Shown: piece by piece, positions 21,263 to 28,737 of the stretch
Layout: every line of letters starts with the position of its first letter
Numbering within the stretch: position 1 is the first letter of the stretch
Assembly (NCBI GenBank): GCA_016199245.1
Contig: JACQHC010000149.1
Span: forward strand, 1 to 32,103
Reading direction: 5' to 3'
Source of the DNA: Gemmatimonadota bacterium
GTDB lineage: Bacteria > Gemmatimonadota > Gemmatimonadetes > Gemmatimonadales > GWC2-71-9
DNA length: 32,103 bases
Translations under genes and position numbers: made by a program
Notes under the pieces: model-generated
Told to the model about the DNA's origin: nothing
Databases searched by the model: none
The model's input: the letters and a program-made list of their open reading frames with translations, nothing else

Positions 21263-24016
21263 CTACCGCCCGGTCCCCAACAACATCGCATTAGTCAGCA
21301 GTCTCGCCGTCCCCCGCCAGAACGCCCGGAACAGCGGGTCCGACGCGAACAGCACCGCGTGCCCGCGGCCGATCCGCTCAGTCGCCGCCCAAACGGTTCC
21401 CTTGAGCAGCCGCTCCGTGTTTCCCGGCCACACGAAGCCGGACAGGACGAGTGAGTCGCCCACGAATGCGACCGGGTTGTCCCCCTTTTCCGACGCCTTC
21501 AGCATCGTGCTGCCGTCGAGCATGACAGCAAGGTGCGCTCGCTCGTATCCGGCGGTGAGCCAGTGCAGCGGATCGAGCGTGGTGCGGAAGATCGCCCCTG
21601 GAACGTCTTCCGGCCGCTGCGTGGCGCCGCCGGTCGGCGACGCCAGCGGCGGCGTGTACTGCTCGCCGCTGGGCAAGGTGTCCCGCCGCTGGGCGCCCGC
21701 CCTGGCCGTATCGGCCTCCGCGCCGACAGGCTGCACGGTGGAGAGCTGAATGCCGCCTTTGCCCAGCAGCTCGGCGCCGCCGCCGTAGCCGATCACCACC
21801 CCGCCGTCCTGCACCCACCGCTTCAATCGGTCGGCGCCCCCGTCGCCCAGCTCCCGCTGCATGGTGGCGCGCGCGCCCGTGGGAATGATCAGCACGTTAT
21901 AGTCGGCCATCGTGTTCATGCGGCCGATGGCGGACAGCGCGGCCGCCGTGAATGGCTGGCGTAGCTCCTGTTCCAGGAAGTGCCACGTCGCTCCGTAGCT
22001 GGGCTGTGACACGCCCGTCCCCATCGCCACGAGAATGCGCAGCGGAAACACGGGTTCCACGCTGCGGGACCCCACCCCCACCTGTCCCGAATCGGGGAAC
22101 GCCGACTCGATCGCGTCCACCGGCACGCCGATCTCCCGCGCCAATGCGAGCATGCGATCGGGCAGCGTCGCCGGGTTGCGCGCCACGCGGGCGACGAACG
22201 TCCCGCGCGGATACCGCCGTCCGTCCGCGCGAAGCGACTCGCGGGCCACGCCCAGCACGAACTCCTCCCGCAGGAGGGCGAACGCCAGCTCCGCGGCGGC
22301 CTGCCGATCGTTGCGAAACACGTACGCCGACCGCGCGCGGCCGCCGCTCACGGTTCCGGCCGGCGCGAGCGCCCGAACCGGATCACCCTCCGACGGGAGC
22401 GACAGCGGCTCGGCGGTGAGTGGAGAGGCGTCTTCGGTCCAGTACGCGTCGAGCCCCAGCGTGTAGGGGAGCGACCACGCCGTCACGTCGTAGAACTCGT
22501 AGCCCTCGCGCTCGCTTTCTTCTCCCCGCCGCCGGTTTCGCTGGAACATCTCCAGTTGACGGCGTGCGAACGACGTGTCCATCTCCGCCCGCGGCTCGAG
22601 GAACGCCTTGGCCAGCCGACCCTCCGGCTGCGGAAGGTCCACGACGAGCGCGCCGGACGGGAACGTCTGCCGTTGAGCGGGCGCCGTCGTCCCGGCGAGA
22701 TAGCGGTGTGCCGCGGTCGAGGTGAGCGGCTGCGCGAGCCTGCCCACTCGGATGCCGTGGCGCAACAACAACACCGCAAGGCGGGCGGCGTTGGTGGGGT
22801 CGTAGTCCGGCAAAATCACGATCCGCTTCATGCGTCCCGCGCGCGCCTCGTCGATCGCGGTACGGTGGAAGTCATGGTAGTCGCGCAGGCGCTGCTCGCG
22901 ATTGGACGCAGCCGTCGCGAGCGTGGCGAGTGAGGCCACCATGTGGTGCGCGATCCCGTCCGTGAACGTGATCACCGTGCCGTCGTCCTGGCGGATGGCG
23001 AGCTCCGGACCGCCGTCGGTCTCATACGTCATGCCCGTGGCGCCGTGGAGGGCGGGCCCCGCGTCCCAATAGCCCGGATAGAACAGGTCGAACACGTCCC
23101 GCACGTTGTACTGCCAGCCGTAAGAGTCGAACGCCGCCGCGTTGCCACGCCCGAACGTCTCCTGCCACCGCGCCGCGTGCGGCGGCAGGTTGGCGTTGAG
23201 CGGCAGGGCCGCCGGCGCGAAGAAGAACGGCTGGACCGTGCTATGGTGGTCCACCACGACCTGAGGGTGCCAGCGCATGAGCGCGCCCAGCATCGCGCGC
23301 GTCGGCGCATGCGATTGGGCGATGAGGTCCCGGTTCATGTCGAACCGATAATGCCCGAACCGGCCCTGGATGTCCCACGGCTCGCTCGCCTCGTATCCGA
23401 ACGGCTCATCGGTGCCGAGCGACAGGGAGTTGTACCACACGGCGAACCGCTCGTGGCCGTCCGGGTTCGCCGACGGATTGAGCACTGTGACCACGTTTCG
23501 CAGGATGTCGAGAGTCGCCGGCTCGTCCGAAGCCAGGAGCTGGTAGGCGACCCACATGACCGCTTCGAATCCCGCGGGCTCGTTTCCGTGGATCGAATAC
23601 GACAGGAACGCGGCCGCCGGCGTGCGAGCCGCTACGGTCGCAGCATGCTGGGGCGTCGTTCGCTCCGCGTCGGCCAGGCGGGCGAGGTCGGCGCGGATCT
23701 CGTCGAGCCGGTCCAGGTTTTCGGGCGCTGAGATGATCAGCACCCGCATCACCCGGCCCTCTTCCGTCGTGCCGATGACCTCCGTGCGGACTCGGTCCGG
23801 CGCCGCGGCAATCAGGCGATCCAGCACGGCTTGCTGTTGCGCGTATTGCGTGTGCCGCTCTCCGGCGCCGTACCCGAGCACGGCGCTCGGACGTGGCACT
23901 GCCGGTCGGTAGGGCCCGCGGCCGTAGAAGTCGAACGGTTGCCCGCCCTGAGCCGTGAGCGGGGCGGGCACGGCGGAGCCGAGTGACAGGATCCCGATGA
24001 CGAGGAGCGGTCGCAT
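21263..24016 (-). CDS. Secreted M14-family zinc carboxypeptidase with GATase-like C-terminal domain
   Basis: A 917-residue exported protein (signal peptide to about residue 22). The peptidase domain covers about 55-400: zinc ligands His143-x2-Glu146 in Ile-His-Gly-Asn-Glu-Pro, the third His in Val-Asp-His-His-Ser-Thr (257/258), substrate-binding Asn-Arg in Asp-Met-Asn-Arg-Asp, and the catalytic Glu in Met-Thr-Tyr-Glu-Thr-Asp-Gly-Gly-Pro. Far larger than a classic carboxypeptidase, it adds a middle region and, from about residue 690, an alpha/beta segment resembling a class I glutamine-amidotransferase fold (Tyr-Asn-Val-Leu-Ile-Ile-Pro-Thr-Gly, Gly-Gly-Val-Val-Ile-Gly-Tyr-Gly-Gly). It probably degrades peptides outside the inner membrane. 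The start at 24016 is set by the signal peptide; the long in-frame extension to 24745 is antisense to doxX and is not coding. Confidence 0.86.
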   Translation of the reverse strand: MRPLLVIGILSLGSAVPAPLTAQGGQPFDFYGRGPYRPAVPRPSAVLGYGAGERHTQYAQQQAVLDRLIAAAPDRVRTEVIGTTEEGRVMRVLIISAPENLDRLDEIRADLARLADAERTTPQHAATVAARTPAAAFLSYSIHGNEPAGFEAVMWVAYQLLASDEPATLDILRNVVTVLNPSANPDGHERFAVWYNSLSLGTDEPFGYEASEPWDIQGRFGHYRFDMNRDLIAQSHAPTRAMLGALMRWHPQVVVDHHSTVQPFFFAPAALPLNANLPPHAARWQETFGRGNAAAFDSYGWQYNVRDVFDLFYPGYWDAGPALHGATGMTYETDGGPELAIRQDDGTVITFTDGIAHHMVASLATLATAASNREQRLRDYHDFHRTAIDEARAGRMKRIVILPDYDPTNAARLAVLLLRHGIRVGRLAQPLTSTAAHRYLAGTTAPAQRQTFPSGALVVDLPQPEGRLAKAFLEPRAEMDTSFARRQLEMFQRNRRRGEESEREGYEFYDVTAWSLPYTLGLDAYWTEDASPLTAEPLSLPSEGDPVRALAPAGTVSGGRARSAYVFRNDRQAAAELAFALLREEFVLGVARESLRADGRRYPRGTFVARVARNPATLPDRMLALAREIGVPVDAIESAFPDSGQVGVGSRSVEPVFPLRILVAMGTGVSQPSYGATWHFLEQELRQPFTAAALSAIGRMNTMADYNVLIIPTGARATMQRELGDGGADRLKRWVQDGGVVIGYGGGAELLGKGGIQLSTVQPVGAEADTARAGAQRRDTLPSGEQYTPPLASPTGGATQRPEDVPGAIFRTTLDPLHWLTAGYERAHLAVMLDGSTMLKASEKGDNPVAFVGDSLVLSGFVWPGNTERLLKGTVWAATERIGRGHAVLFASDPLFRAFWRGTARLLTNAMLLGTGR

Positions 24017-24151
24017 AGGCGGAAGCAGCACGGTAAAGTCGAGCCAAGCTACCGGGCGCCGGGGGAGTATGGTAGAGCGCGGGACAGTCCCGTATTTTGG
24101 CGCGGGCGTCGTCCCCCCCCTTCCACTCGCTACGCTGGTACAGGAGGGAGC
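24017..24151. promoter_or_regulatory. Divergent promoter region between the M14 peptidase and DoxX genes
   Basis: A 135-base gap between divergent starts. On the plus strand TATTTT (24093-24098) is a possible -10 for doxX, whose GGAGGG ribosome-binding site follows at about 24143. On the minus strand TACCAT/CATACT within 24068-24076 could serve the peptidase. No convincing -35 box is visible on either strand. A C-run lies near 24113-24120. Confidence 0.3.
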
Positions 24152-24559
24152 ATGGCCGAGCAACTCTACCCGTGGATGCACCTGGTCGGTCGGATCGTGT
24201 TCGCGTTGATCTTCATCATGTCCGGCATCGACCACTTCACGCAGCTGAACGCCATGGCGGGCTATGCGGCGAGCCGCGGTGCCCCGGCGCCGAAGGTGGC
24301 GGTGCCCCTGACCGGCGCTATGAGTCTCGTCGGTGGACTGACGATCGTGCTGGGGTGGCATCGGTTCATCGGCGCCGGGCTGCTGTTCATCTTCATGCTG
24401 TGGACCTCGTACTTCATCCATCACTTTTGGACCGAGACGGATCCCATGGCGCGCATGAACGAGCGCATCCACTTCCTGAAGGATCTGGCCATGGGTGGGG
24501 CGGCGCTGTTCATGGCGTACTACGCCGGTGGTCCGTGGCCCATGAGCCTCGGCGGCTGA
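24152..24559 (+). CDS. DoxX family membrane protein
   Basis: A 135-residue four-helix membrane protein. Helix 1 (Arg-Ile-Val-Phe-Ala-Leu-Ile-Phe-Ile-Met-Ser-Gly) followed by Asp-His-Phe, and the Gly-Ala-Met-Ser-Leu-Val-Gly-Gly second helix, fit the DoxX/DoxD family. Members are inner-membrane proteins linked to redox stress or quinone-related activity, usually without a proven reaction. An AGGAGGG lies just upstream of the ATG. It stands alone on its strand, divergent from the M14 peptidase. Confidence 0.83.
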   Translation: MAEQLYPWMHLVGRIVFALIFIMSGIDHFTQLNAMAGYAASRGAPAPKVAVPLTGAMSLVGGLTIVLGWHRFIGAGLLFIFMLWTSYFIHHFWTETDPMARMNERIHFLKDLAMGGAALFMAYYAGGPWPMSLGG

Positions 24560-24843
24560 GGCTGGCGTGCGATGCGTGGGAGAGCGGTCCCGGGGATCGG
24601 CCGCCCTTCTCGTATGCGTCCAGTACGTGGCGGGAGCGGGGGCCTCGTAGCGGGCTGATGGAAGAGAGGCATGTCGGCGGGCTACCGAGCGGACGCGCTC
24701 GCGCTCCGCGGTGCCTATGGGCCGAGCCAGCTCAAGCGATCTCACGAGTTACCGGGTTCGCGCCCCGGCATCGCTCCGGCGAGCGTGTCCGCTCGGTGAG
24801 GCTCGCCGCAGGTTAATCAAGCAGTCCGCTACGGAAGGCCCCC
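24560..24843. other. Non-coding gap with a long inverted repeat (possible structured RNA)
   Basis: No convincing gene is present between doxX and the padR promoter. The dominant feature is an inverted repeat: 24684-24702 pairs with 24779-24797 over 19 bases with one G-T wobble. Inside it are agcgat/atcgct (24735-24740 / 24770-24775) and ccggg/cccgg around a 7-base loop (24752-24768). Each outer arm is also nearly self-palindromic (cgagcg...cgctcg). It could be a small structured RNA, a terminator complex for doxX, or a MITE-like palindrome. Confidence 0.45.
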
Positions 24844-24926
24844 TTGACCTCTCTGCGCTGACGATATAACGTGTCGATACGATGCGAAGTACTATCAAGA
24901 TGTACCGTACGTAGCACTCGACACGT
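24844..24926 (+). promoter_or_regulatory. padR promoter with a candidate autoregulatory operator
   Basis: TTGACC (24844-24849) and TATAAC (24865-24870) form a sigma70-type promoter with a short 15-base spacer. A perfect 9-bp inverted repeat, acgtgtcga (24869-24877) and tcgacacgt (24918-24926), begins at the -10 box and ends just before the GGAGG ribosome-binding site. The region is clearly A+T-richer than its surroundings. PadR proteins commonly repress their own promoters by binding dyads like this one; binding here is inferred. Confidence 0.5.
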
Positions 24927-24941
24927 AGTAACGGAGGCCCT

Positions 24942-25478
24942 ATGACTCGCTCGGGTTTTGCCTTTGGATTCGACCCTTCCTGGTGGTGGAGTGGAAGCCG
25001 TGGTCCCCGGCATCGCCGGCAGTGGTTCGAGGCAGGCGACATGAAGTACGTGATCTTGAAGCTGCTGCGCGACAAGCCGATGCACGGCTACGAGGTCATG
25101 AAGGCGCTGGAGGAGCACACCCACGGCTGCTACAAGCCATCTCCGGGCACCGTGTACCCCACCTTGCAGTGGCTCGAGGACGAAGGCCTGGTGCAAGCTT
25201 CGGAGGTGGACGGGAAAAAGGTCTATGCGATCACGGACGCGGGCAGGCGATTCCTCGATGAGAACAAGGGAACGGTCGAGGACATTTTCGACCGGGTAGC
25301 CGAGACCATCGATCGGATCGTCGGGGAGCCGATGAACGACGTGAACCGAGCGGTCGGACGTGTCGTCGCCCAGGCCTATCGCACGGCGTGGAAGCTCGGT
25401 GCGGACGAGACCCGGAAGAAGAAGATCGCTGAGATCCTCGACCGGGCTGCGTCTGACCTCTCAGGGCTCGCGTCGTAA
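24942..25478 (+). CDS. PadR-family transcriptional regulator
   Basis: A 178-residue winged-helix repressor. The N-terminal 32 residues are a Trp/Gly/Arg-rich tail. The DNA-binding domain spans about 33-110, with Met-Lys-Tyr-Val-Ile-Leu-Lys-Leu-Leu, His-Gly-Tyr-Glu-Val-Met-Lys-Ala-Leu-Glu, and the recognition helix Ser-Pro-Gly-Thr-Val-Tyr-Pro-Thr-Leu-Gln. A helical C-terminal part provides the dimer interface. PadR proteins usually repress a transporter or stress gene and themselves; ligands are often hydrophobic or aromatic. A GGAGG lies four bases before the ATG. The acetyltransferase starts six bases after its stop, and is the likeliest co-transcribed gene. Confidence 0.9.
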   Translation: MTRSGFAFGFDPSWWWSGSRGPRHRRQWFEAGDMKYVILKLLRDKPMHGYEVMKALEEHTHGCYKPSPGTVYPTLQWLEDEGLVQASEVDGKKVYAITDAGRRFLDENKGTVEDIFDRVAETIDRIVGEPMNDVNRAVGRVVAQAYRTAWKLGADETRKKKIAEILDRAASDLSGLAS

Positions 25479-25484
25479 CGCCTT

Positions 25485-26000
25485 GTGGAGCTCGTGCTCG
25501 CGGGTTGCACCGTCCGGAGCTGGCGCCGGGGTGACGAGCCGTCGGTAGCGCGCCACGCGAACAACAGGAAGGTCTGGATCAACCTGCGTGACGCGCTGCC
25601 GCACCCCTACACGCTGGACGACGCGCGCGAGTGGATCGATTGGGTGCTCGCGGCAACACCGGAAACCCATTTCGCGGTGGACATCGACGGACAGGCGGTT
25701 GGCGCGGTGGGCTTCGTGATTCAGCCGGACGTGCACCGCGTGTCCGCCGAAATCGGGTTCTGGCTGAGCGAGGAGTTCTGGGGTCGCGGGTTCATGACTC
25801 AGGCGGTTCAAGCCGCCACGGAATACGCGCTCCGAACGCACGGGCTGCATCGGGTGTACGCCACGGTGTTCGAGTGGAACGCGGCCTCGATGCGGGTGCT
25901 CGAGAAGGCGGGCTACACGCGGGAGGCCGTGCTGAGAAAGAGCGCGATCAAGGATGGGCGAGTGATTGATCAGGTGTTGTACGGGAGGACGCGGGGGTGA
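25485..26000 (+). CDS. GNAT acetyltransferase, RimJ/RimL-like
   Basis: A 171-residue single-domain acetyltransferase of the RimJ/RimL group (Acetyltransf_3). Recognisable blocks are Glu-Ile-Gly-Phe-Trp-Leu near 90, the acetyl-CoA motif Trp-Gly-Arg-Gly-Phe-Met-Thr-Gln-Ala, and Asn-Ala-Ala-Ser-Met-Arg-Val-Leu-Glu-Lys-Ala-Gly-Tyr, the alpha-helix typical of N-terminal amino-group acetylases. Substrates may be a protein N-terminus or a small molecule. The GTG at 25485 is assumed; a second GTG at 25494 is equally possible. It follows padR by six bases. Its stop is directly followed by an iterated repeat. Confidence 0.82.
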   Translation: MELVLAGCTVRSWRRGDEPSVARHANNRKVWINLRDALPHPYTLDDAREWIDWVLAATPETHFAVDIDGQAVGAVGFVIQPDVHRVSAEIGFWLSEEFWGRGFMTQAVQAATEYALRTHGLHRVYATVFEWNAASMRVLEKAGYTREAVLRKSAIKDGRVIDQVLYGRTRG

Positions 26001-26003
26001 TTC

Positions 26004-26036
26004 GCGGCGGCAGGGGCGGCACAAGCGGCATAGGCA
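26004..26036. repeat. GGCGGCA-type iterated repeat after the acetyltransferase stop
   Basis: Three bases after the stop codon at 26000, variants of gcggca / ggcaggggcggca follow one another. The 14 bases at 26008-26021 are identical to the minus strand of 89-102, which also adjoins a stop codon. The facing arm is weak; gacgggat (26063-26070) does pair with atcccgtc (26106-26113). The remainder of the gap to the next gene shows no gene. Confidence 0.5.
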
Positions 26037-26211
26037 GAAAGACGGCGGAGGGCATAAAGCATGACGGGATGAGTCCCTCGTCAGCATCTCTGTCGCTGCC
26101 GGCCGATCCCGTCAACCTTCAGCGTCTTCGTTCGGCGATCGAGATTCTCTGATGGTCTGGGGCGCCGGGCCATTGGACATTCGTGGTTGCACAGAGAAGA
26201 TTCCCCCGTTC

Positions 26212-27894
26212 ATGATCCCCTTTCTCACGCGAACACAGCTCCTCATCCTGGTCTGTTTCATGACTTCTCCCGTGTCCGGCCAGCAGCCGCGCCCGACAGC
26301 GCTCGCGGGCCGTTCGACCGTGTACGCGCCGAACGGCGTCATCGCCACGAGCCAGCCGCTCGCGAGCGCTGCGGGCCTCGCCGTGCTCGAGCGCGGCGGC
26401 AATGCCGTGGATGCGGCGGTGACCGCGGCCGCGGTGCTCAACCTGGTTGAGCCGCACATGACTGGCATAGGCGGGGACCTGTTCGCGCTCATGTGGTCGG
26501 CAAAGGAGCAGCGGCTCGTGGGGCTCAACGCCAGCGGGCGCTCGGGCTCGTTGCTCACGCGCCAGGCGTTGCTCGAGCGCGGGCACCAGACCATGCCTGC
26601 CGATGGAGCCGAGTCGGTCACGGTGCCGGGCGCGCTATCCGGGTGGGCGGCGCTGTTGGAGCGGTACGGCACGGTCACGCTCGCCCAGGCGCTCGAACCT
26701 GCCATCCGCCTCGCGGAGAACGGGTTTCCCGTGACGCCGATCATCGCGCGGGATTGGCGTAGTCAGGAAGAGCGGCTGCGGCAGGACGAAGGGACGCGTG
26801 CCACGTTTCTCCTCGGCGGGACGCGCGCGCCATGGGCGGGTGAGTGGTTCAAGAACCCGGACCTGGCGCGCTCCTACCGGATGATCGCCATGGAAGGCCC
26901 GCGTGCGCTGTATGGTGGCGAGCTGGGCAGGCAGGTCGTGGAGCAGGTGCGGCAGCTCGGTGGGTTTCTCGCGCTCGAGGACCTTGAGCGGCACGCGCCG
27001 CTCTGGGTGGAGCCGATCTCGGCGGTGTTCCGGGGCTACCGCGTGTGGGAGCTGCCGCCCAACGGCCAGGGGATCGCGGCGCTCGAGATGTTGCGCGTGC
27101 TCGAGCCGTACGATCTCGCTGCGATGGGGCACAACTCCGCGGCGTATCTCCATCATCTCATCGAGGCGAAGAAGCTGGCGTTCGCAGATCTGGCGCGGTT
27201 CGTGGGCGATCCCGAGCAGATGACGGTGCGGGCGGACGCGTTGCTGGGCGACGCGTTTGTCGCGGCGCGGCGGGCGCTGCTCGACCCCGGGAGGGCGGCG
27301 GACCGCGTCGCGCCCGGCACGCCTGTCACCTCGAGCGAGACCATCTATCTCGCCGCGGCGGACCGCGACGGCAACATGGTCTCGTTCATCAACAGCGTGT
27401 ACGACTATTTCGGATCTGGAGTCGTGGTTCCCGGTACCGGGTTTGCGCTCCAGAATCGCGGGGCGGGGTTCAGCATGACACCGGGAAGCCCGAGCACCGT
27501 GGGTCCGCGGCGGCTGCCGTTCCATACGATCATCCCTGCCTTCGTGACGAGACTCGGGCCCGACGGACGCGAGGAGCCCTGGCTGGCATTCGGCGTCATG
27601 GGAGGAGCCATGCAGCCGCAGGGCCACGTGCAGGTGTTGCTCAACCTGCTGGTGTTCGGCATGGATCTGCAGCAAGCGATTGACGCGCCACGGTTCCGGC
27701 ATCTGGCCGGCCGTCAGGTGGCCATCGAGGCACCGGTGGGCGACGACGTGCGGCGGGCGCTGGCCGCGCTGGGGCACGAGCTGGTGGATGAGTCGCAGGT
27801 GTCGTTTGGCGGAGCGCAGGCGGTTATGCGGCTCGCGCGCGGGTGGGCGGCGGGCTCAGATCCGAGAAAGGACGGGTTGGCGGTCGGGCACTAG
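26212..27894 (+). CDS. ggt: Gamma-glutamyltransferase, exported (Ntn hydrolase)
   Basis: Hydrolyses or transfers the gamma-glutamyl group of glutathione and related peptides, normally outside the cytoplasm. The 560-residue precursor begins with a signal peptide (hydrophobic core, Val-Ser-Gly-Gln at about residue 24). The family N-terminal block Gly-Gly-Asn-Ala-Val-Asp-Ala-Ala is clear. The autocleavage site is before Thr377 in Ser-Glu-Thr-Ile-Tyr-Leu, in a less common form than the canonical Thr-Thr-His; Asp-Arg-Asp-Gly-Asn follows as usual. Ser-Gly-x-Gly and Leu-Pro-Phe-His-Thr-Ile-Ile-Pro are also recognisable. I chose the ATG at 26212, where the signal peptide begins; an ATG at 26152 would add 20 unlikely residues. 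The gene is convergent with a frameshifted glycosyltransferase. Confidence 0.9.
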   Translation: MIPFLTRTQLLILVCFMTSPVSGQQPRPTALAGRSTVYAPNGVIATSQPLASAAGLAVLERGGNAVDAAVTAAAVLNLVEPHMTGIGGDLFALMWSAKEQRLVGLNASGRSGSLLTRQALLERGHQTMPADGAESVTVPGALSGWAALLERYGTVTLAQALEPAIRLAENGFPVTPIIARDWRSQEERLRQDEGTRATFLLGGTRAPWAGEWFKNPDLARSYRMIAMEGPRALYGGELGRQVVEQVRQLGGFLALEDLERHAPLWVEPISAVFRGYRVWELPPNGQGIAALEMLRVLEPYDLAAMGHNSAAYLHHLIEAKKLAFADLARFVGDPEQMTVRADALLGDAFVAARRALLDPGRAADRVAPGTPVTSSETIYLAAADRDGNMVSFINSVYDYFGSGVVVPGTGFALQNRGAGFSMTPGSPSTVGPRRLPFHTIIPAFVTRLGPDGREEPWLAFGVMGGAMQPQGHVQVLLNLLVFGMDLQQAIDAPRFRHLAGRQVAIEAPVGDDVRRALAALGHELVDESQVSFGGAQAVMRLARGWAAGSDPRKDGLAVGH

Positions 27895-27926
27895 CGGCGT
27901 CGGTGGCCGTTCCAACGTCCCTCGCA

Positions 27927-27959
27927 AGCGACCGTGGGCCGGTTCTAACGACGGTCGCT
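27927..27959. terminator. Hairpin between convergent ggt and glycosyltransferase genes
   Basis: agcgaccgt at 27927-27935 pairs perfectly with acggtcgct at 27951-27959, with a 15-base loop, 33 bases after the ggt stop. The right arm overlaps the last codons of the opposing gene. There is no T-run on the plus strand, so it may be a Rho-linked or RNA-stabilising hairpin rather than a classical terminator. Confidence 0.4.
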
Positions 27960-28687
27960 GTACCAGTACTCCCGTGCCTGTGCTTCAAACGAACGGCTAC
28001 GCCGGATCAGCCAGGGTAGCGCCCGCGGCATCAAGGTCAGGTAGTGCCAGTCGCCGTAGCGGTCGAACTTCCGCATGGAGGCGATCGCTTTGGCCTTGCG
28101 CGCTCGCGTGAGTCGCTGGCCTCGTTGCTTGCCGAGCTTCCGCAGGGCCCACAGGAACATTACGTCTTCTGCTGCCGGCAGGTCCTCGCGGTAGCCACCG
28201 ATCGCTTCGAAGTCCGCGCGCCGGCAGAAGACGACGCCCGTGTCCATCCGCATGATCCACACCAGGGCCACCATGATGGCGTACGTCACGGCGATCCCGA
28301 GTGACCAGCGCTCCAGCGCGACGCCGGTGGCTCCGCCCACGACCCGCCCCGTGAGTGCGCGCTCGATCACGTTGAAAGTCTCGACGTGGATGCGGCTGTC
28401 CGCGTCCACGAAGCAAAGGATCTCACCCCCGGCGATCCTCGCGCCCGCGTTGCGCACGGTGCCGATCCGCCGGATGTCGGTCGTCGCGATCCGGCAGCCG
28501 CGGGCTTCCGCGATGGCGCGGTCGCATCCGTCGAGCCATTGTCGGAGACAATGACTTCCACGGCGTCAGGTCCCGCCTGGTAGCGGCTGCGTGCGGCGTC
28601 CACGGTGTCGAGCAGGTGCGGCAGGTACGCCTCCTCGTTCCGCGCCGGGATGATGAGGGAAAACCGAGGCCGGGCTCCGCTCAGCAT
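27945..28687 (-). pseudogene. Family 2 glycosyltransferase, split by a single-base frameshift
   Basis: Two overlapping frames together encode a normal GT2. The N-terminal half, from the ATG at 28687, has Phe-Ser-Leu-Ile-Ile-Pro-Ala-Arg-Asn-Glu-Glu and Val-Ser-Asp-Asn-Gly-Ser-Thr-Asp-Ala-Thr. The C-terminal half, reading from about 28525, continues with Val-Arg-Asn-Ala-Gly-Ala-Arg, the metal-binding Asp-Ala-Asp in Cys-Phe-Val-Asp-Ala-Asp-Ser-Arg, and two hydrophobic segments to the stop at 27945. The join needs one extra base (or two fewer) within about 28513-28525. Both halves are well conserved, so the break is recent, a programmed shift or an assembly error. The Glu-Asp-Val-Met-Phe motif near the end is the usual catalytic-base region. 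Confidence 0.8.
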
Positions 28688-28737
28688 GGTCGAGCGCCTT
28701 CCGGCGCGCAGGTCGTCAGGTACATTGGTCGGCCTCA

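Noticed and set aside
24017-24745. N-terminal extension of the M14 peptidase frame
   Set aside because: It is antisense to doxX, has no motif, and would bury the clear signal peptide that begins at 24016.
24752-24768. T-arm-like hairpin ccggg-ttcgcgc-cccgg
   Set aside because: There is no acceptor stem, D-arm or anticodon arm at tRNA spacing, and the T-loop has C where position 58 should be A.
25485-26000. Antibiotic-resistance acetyltransferase
   Set aside because: The motifs match the broad RimJ/RimL group, and nothing points to an aminoglycoside or other drug substrate.
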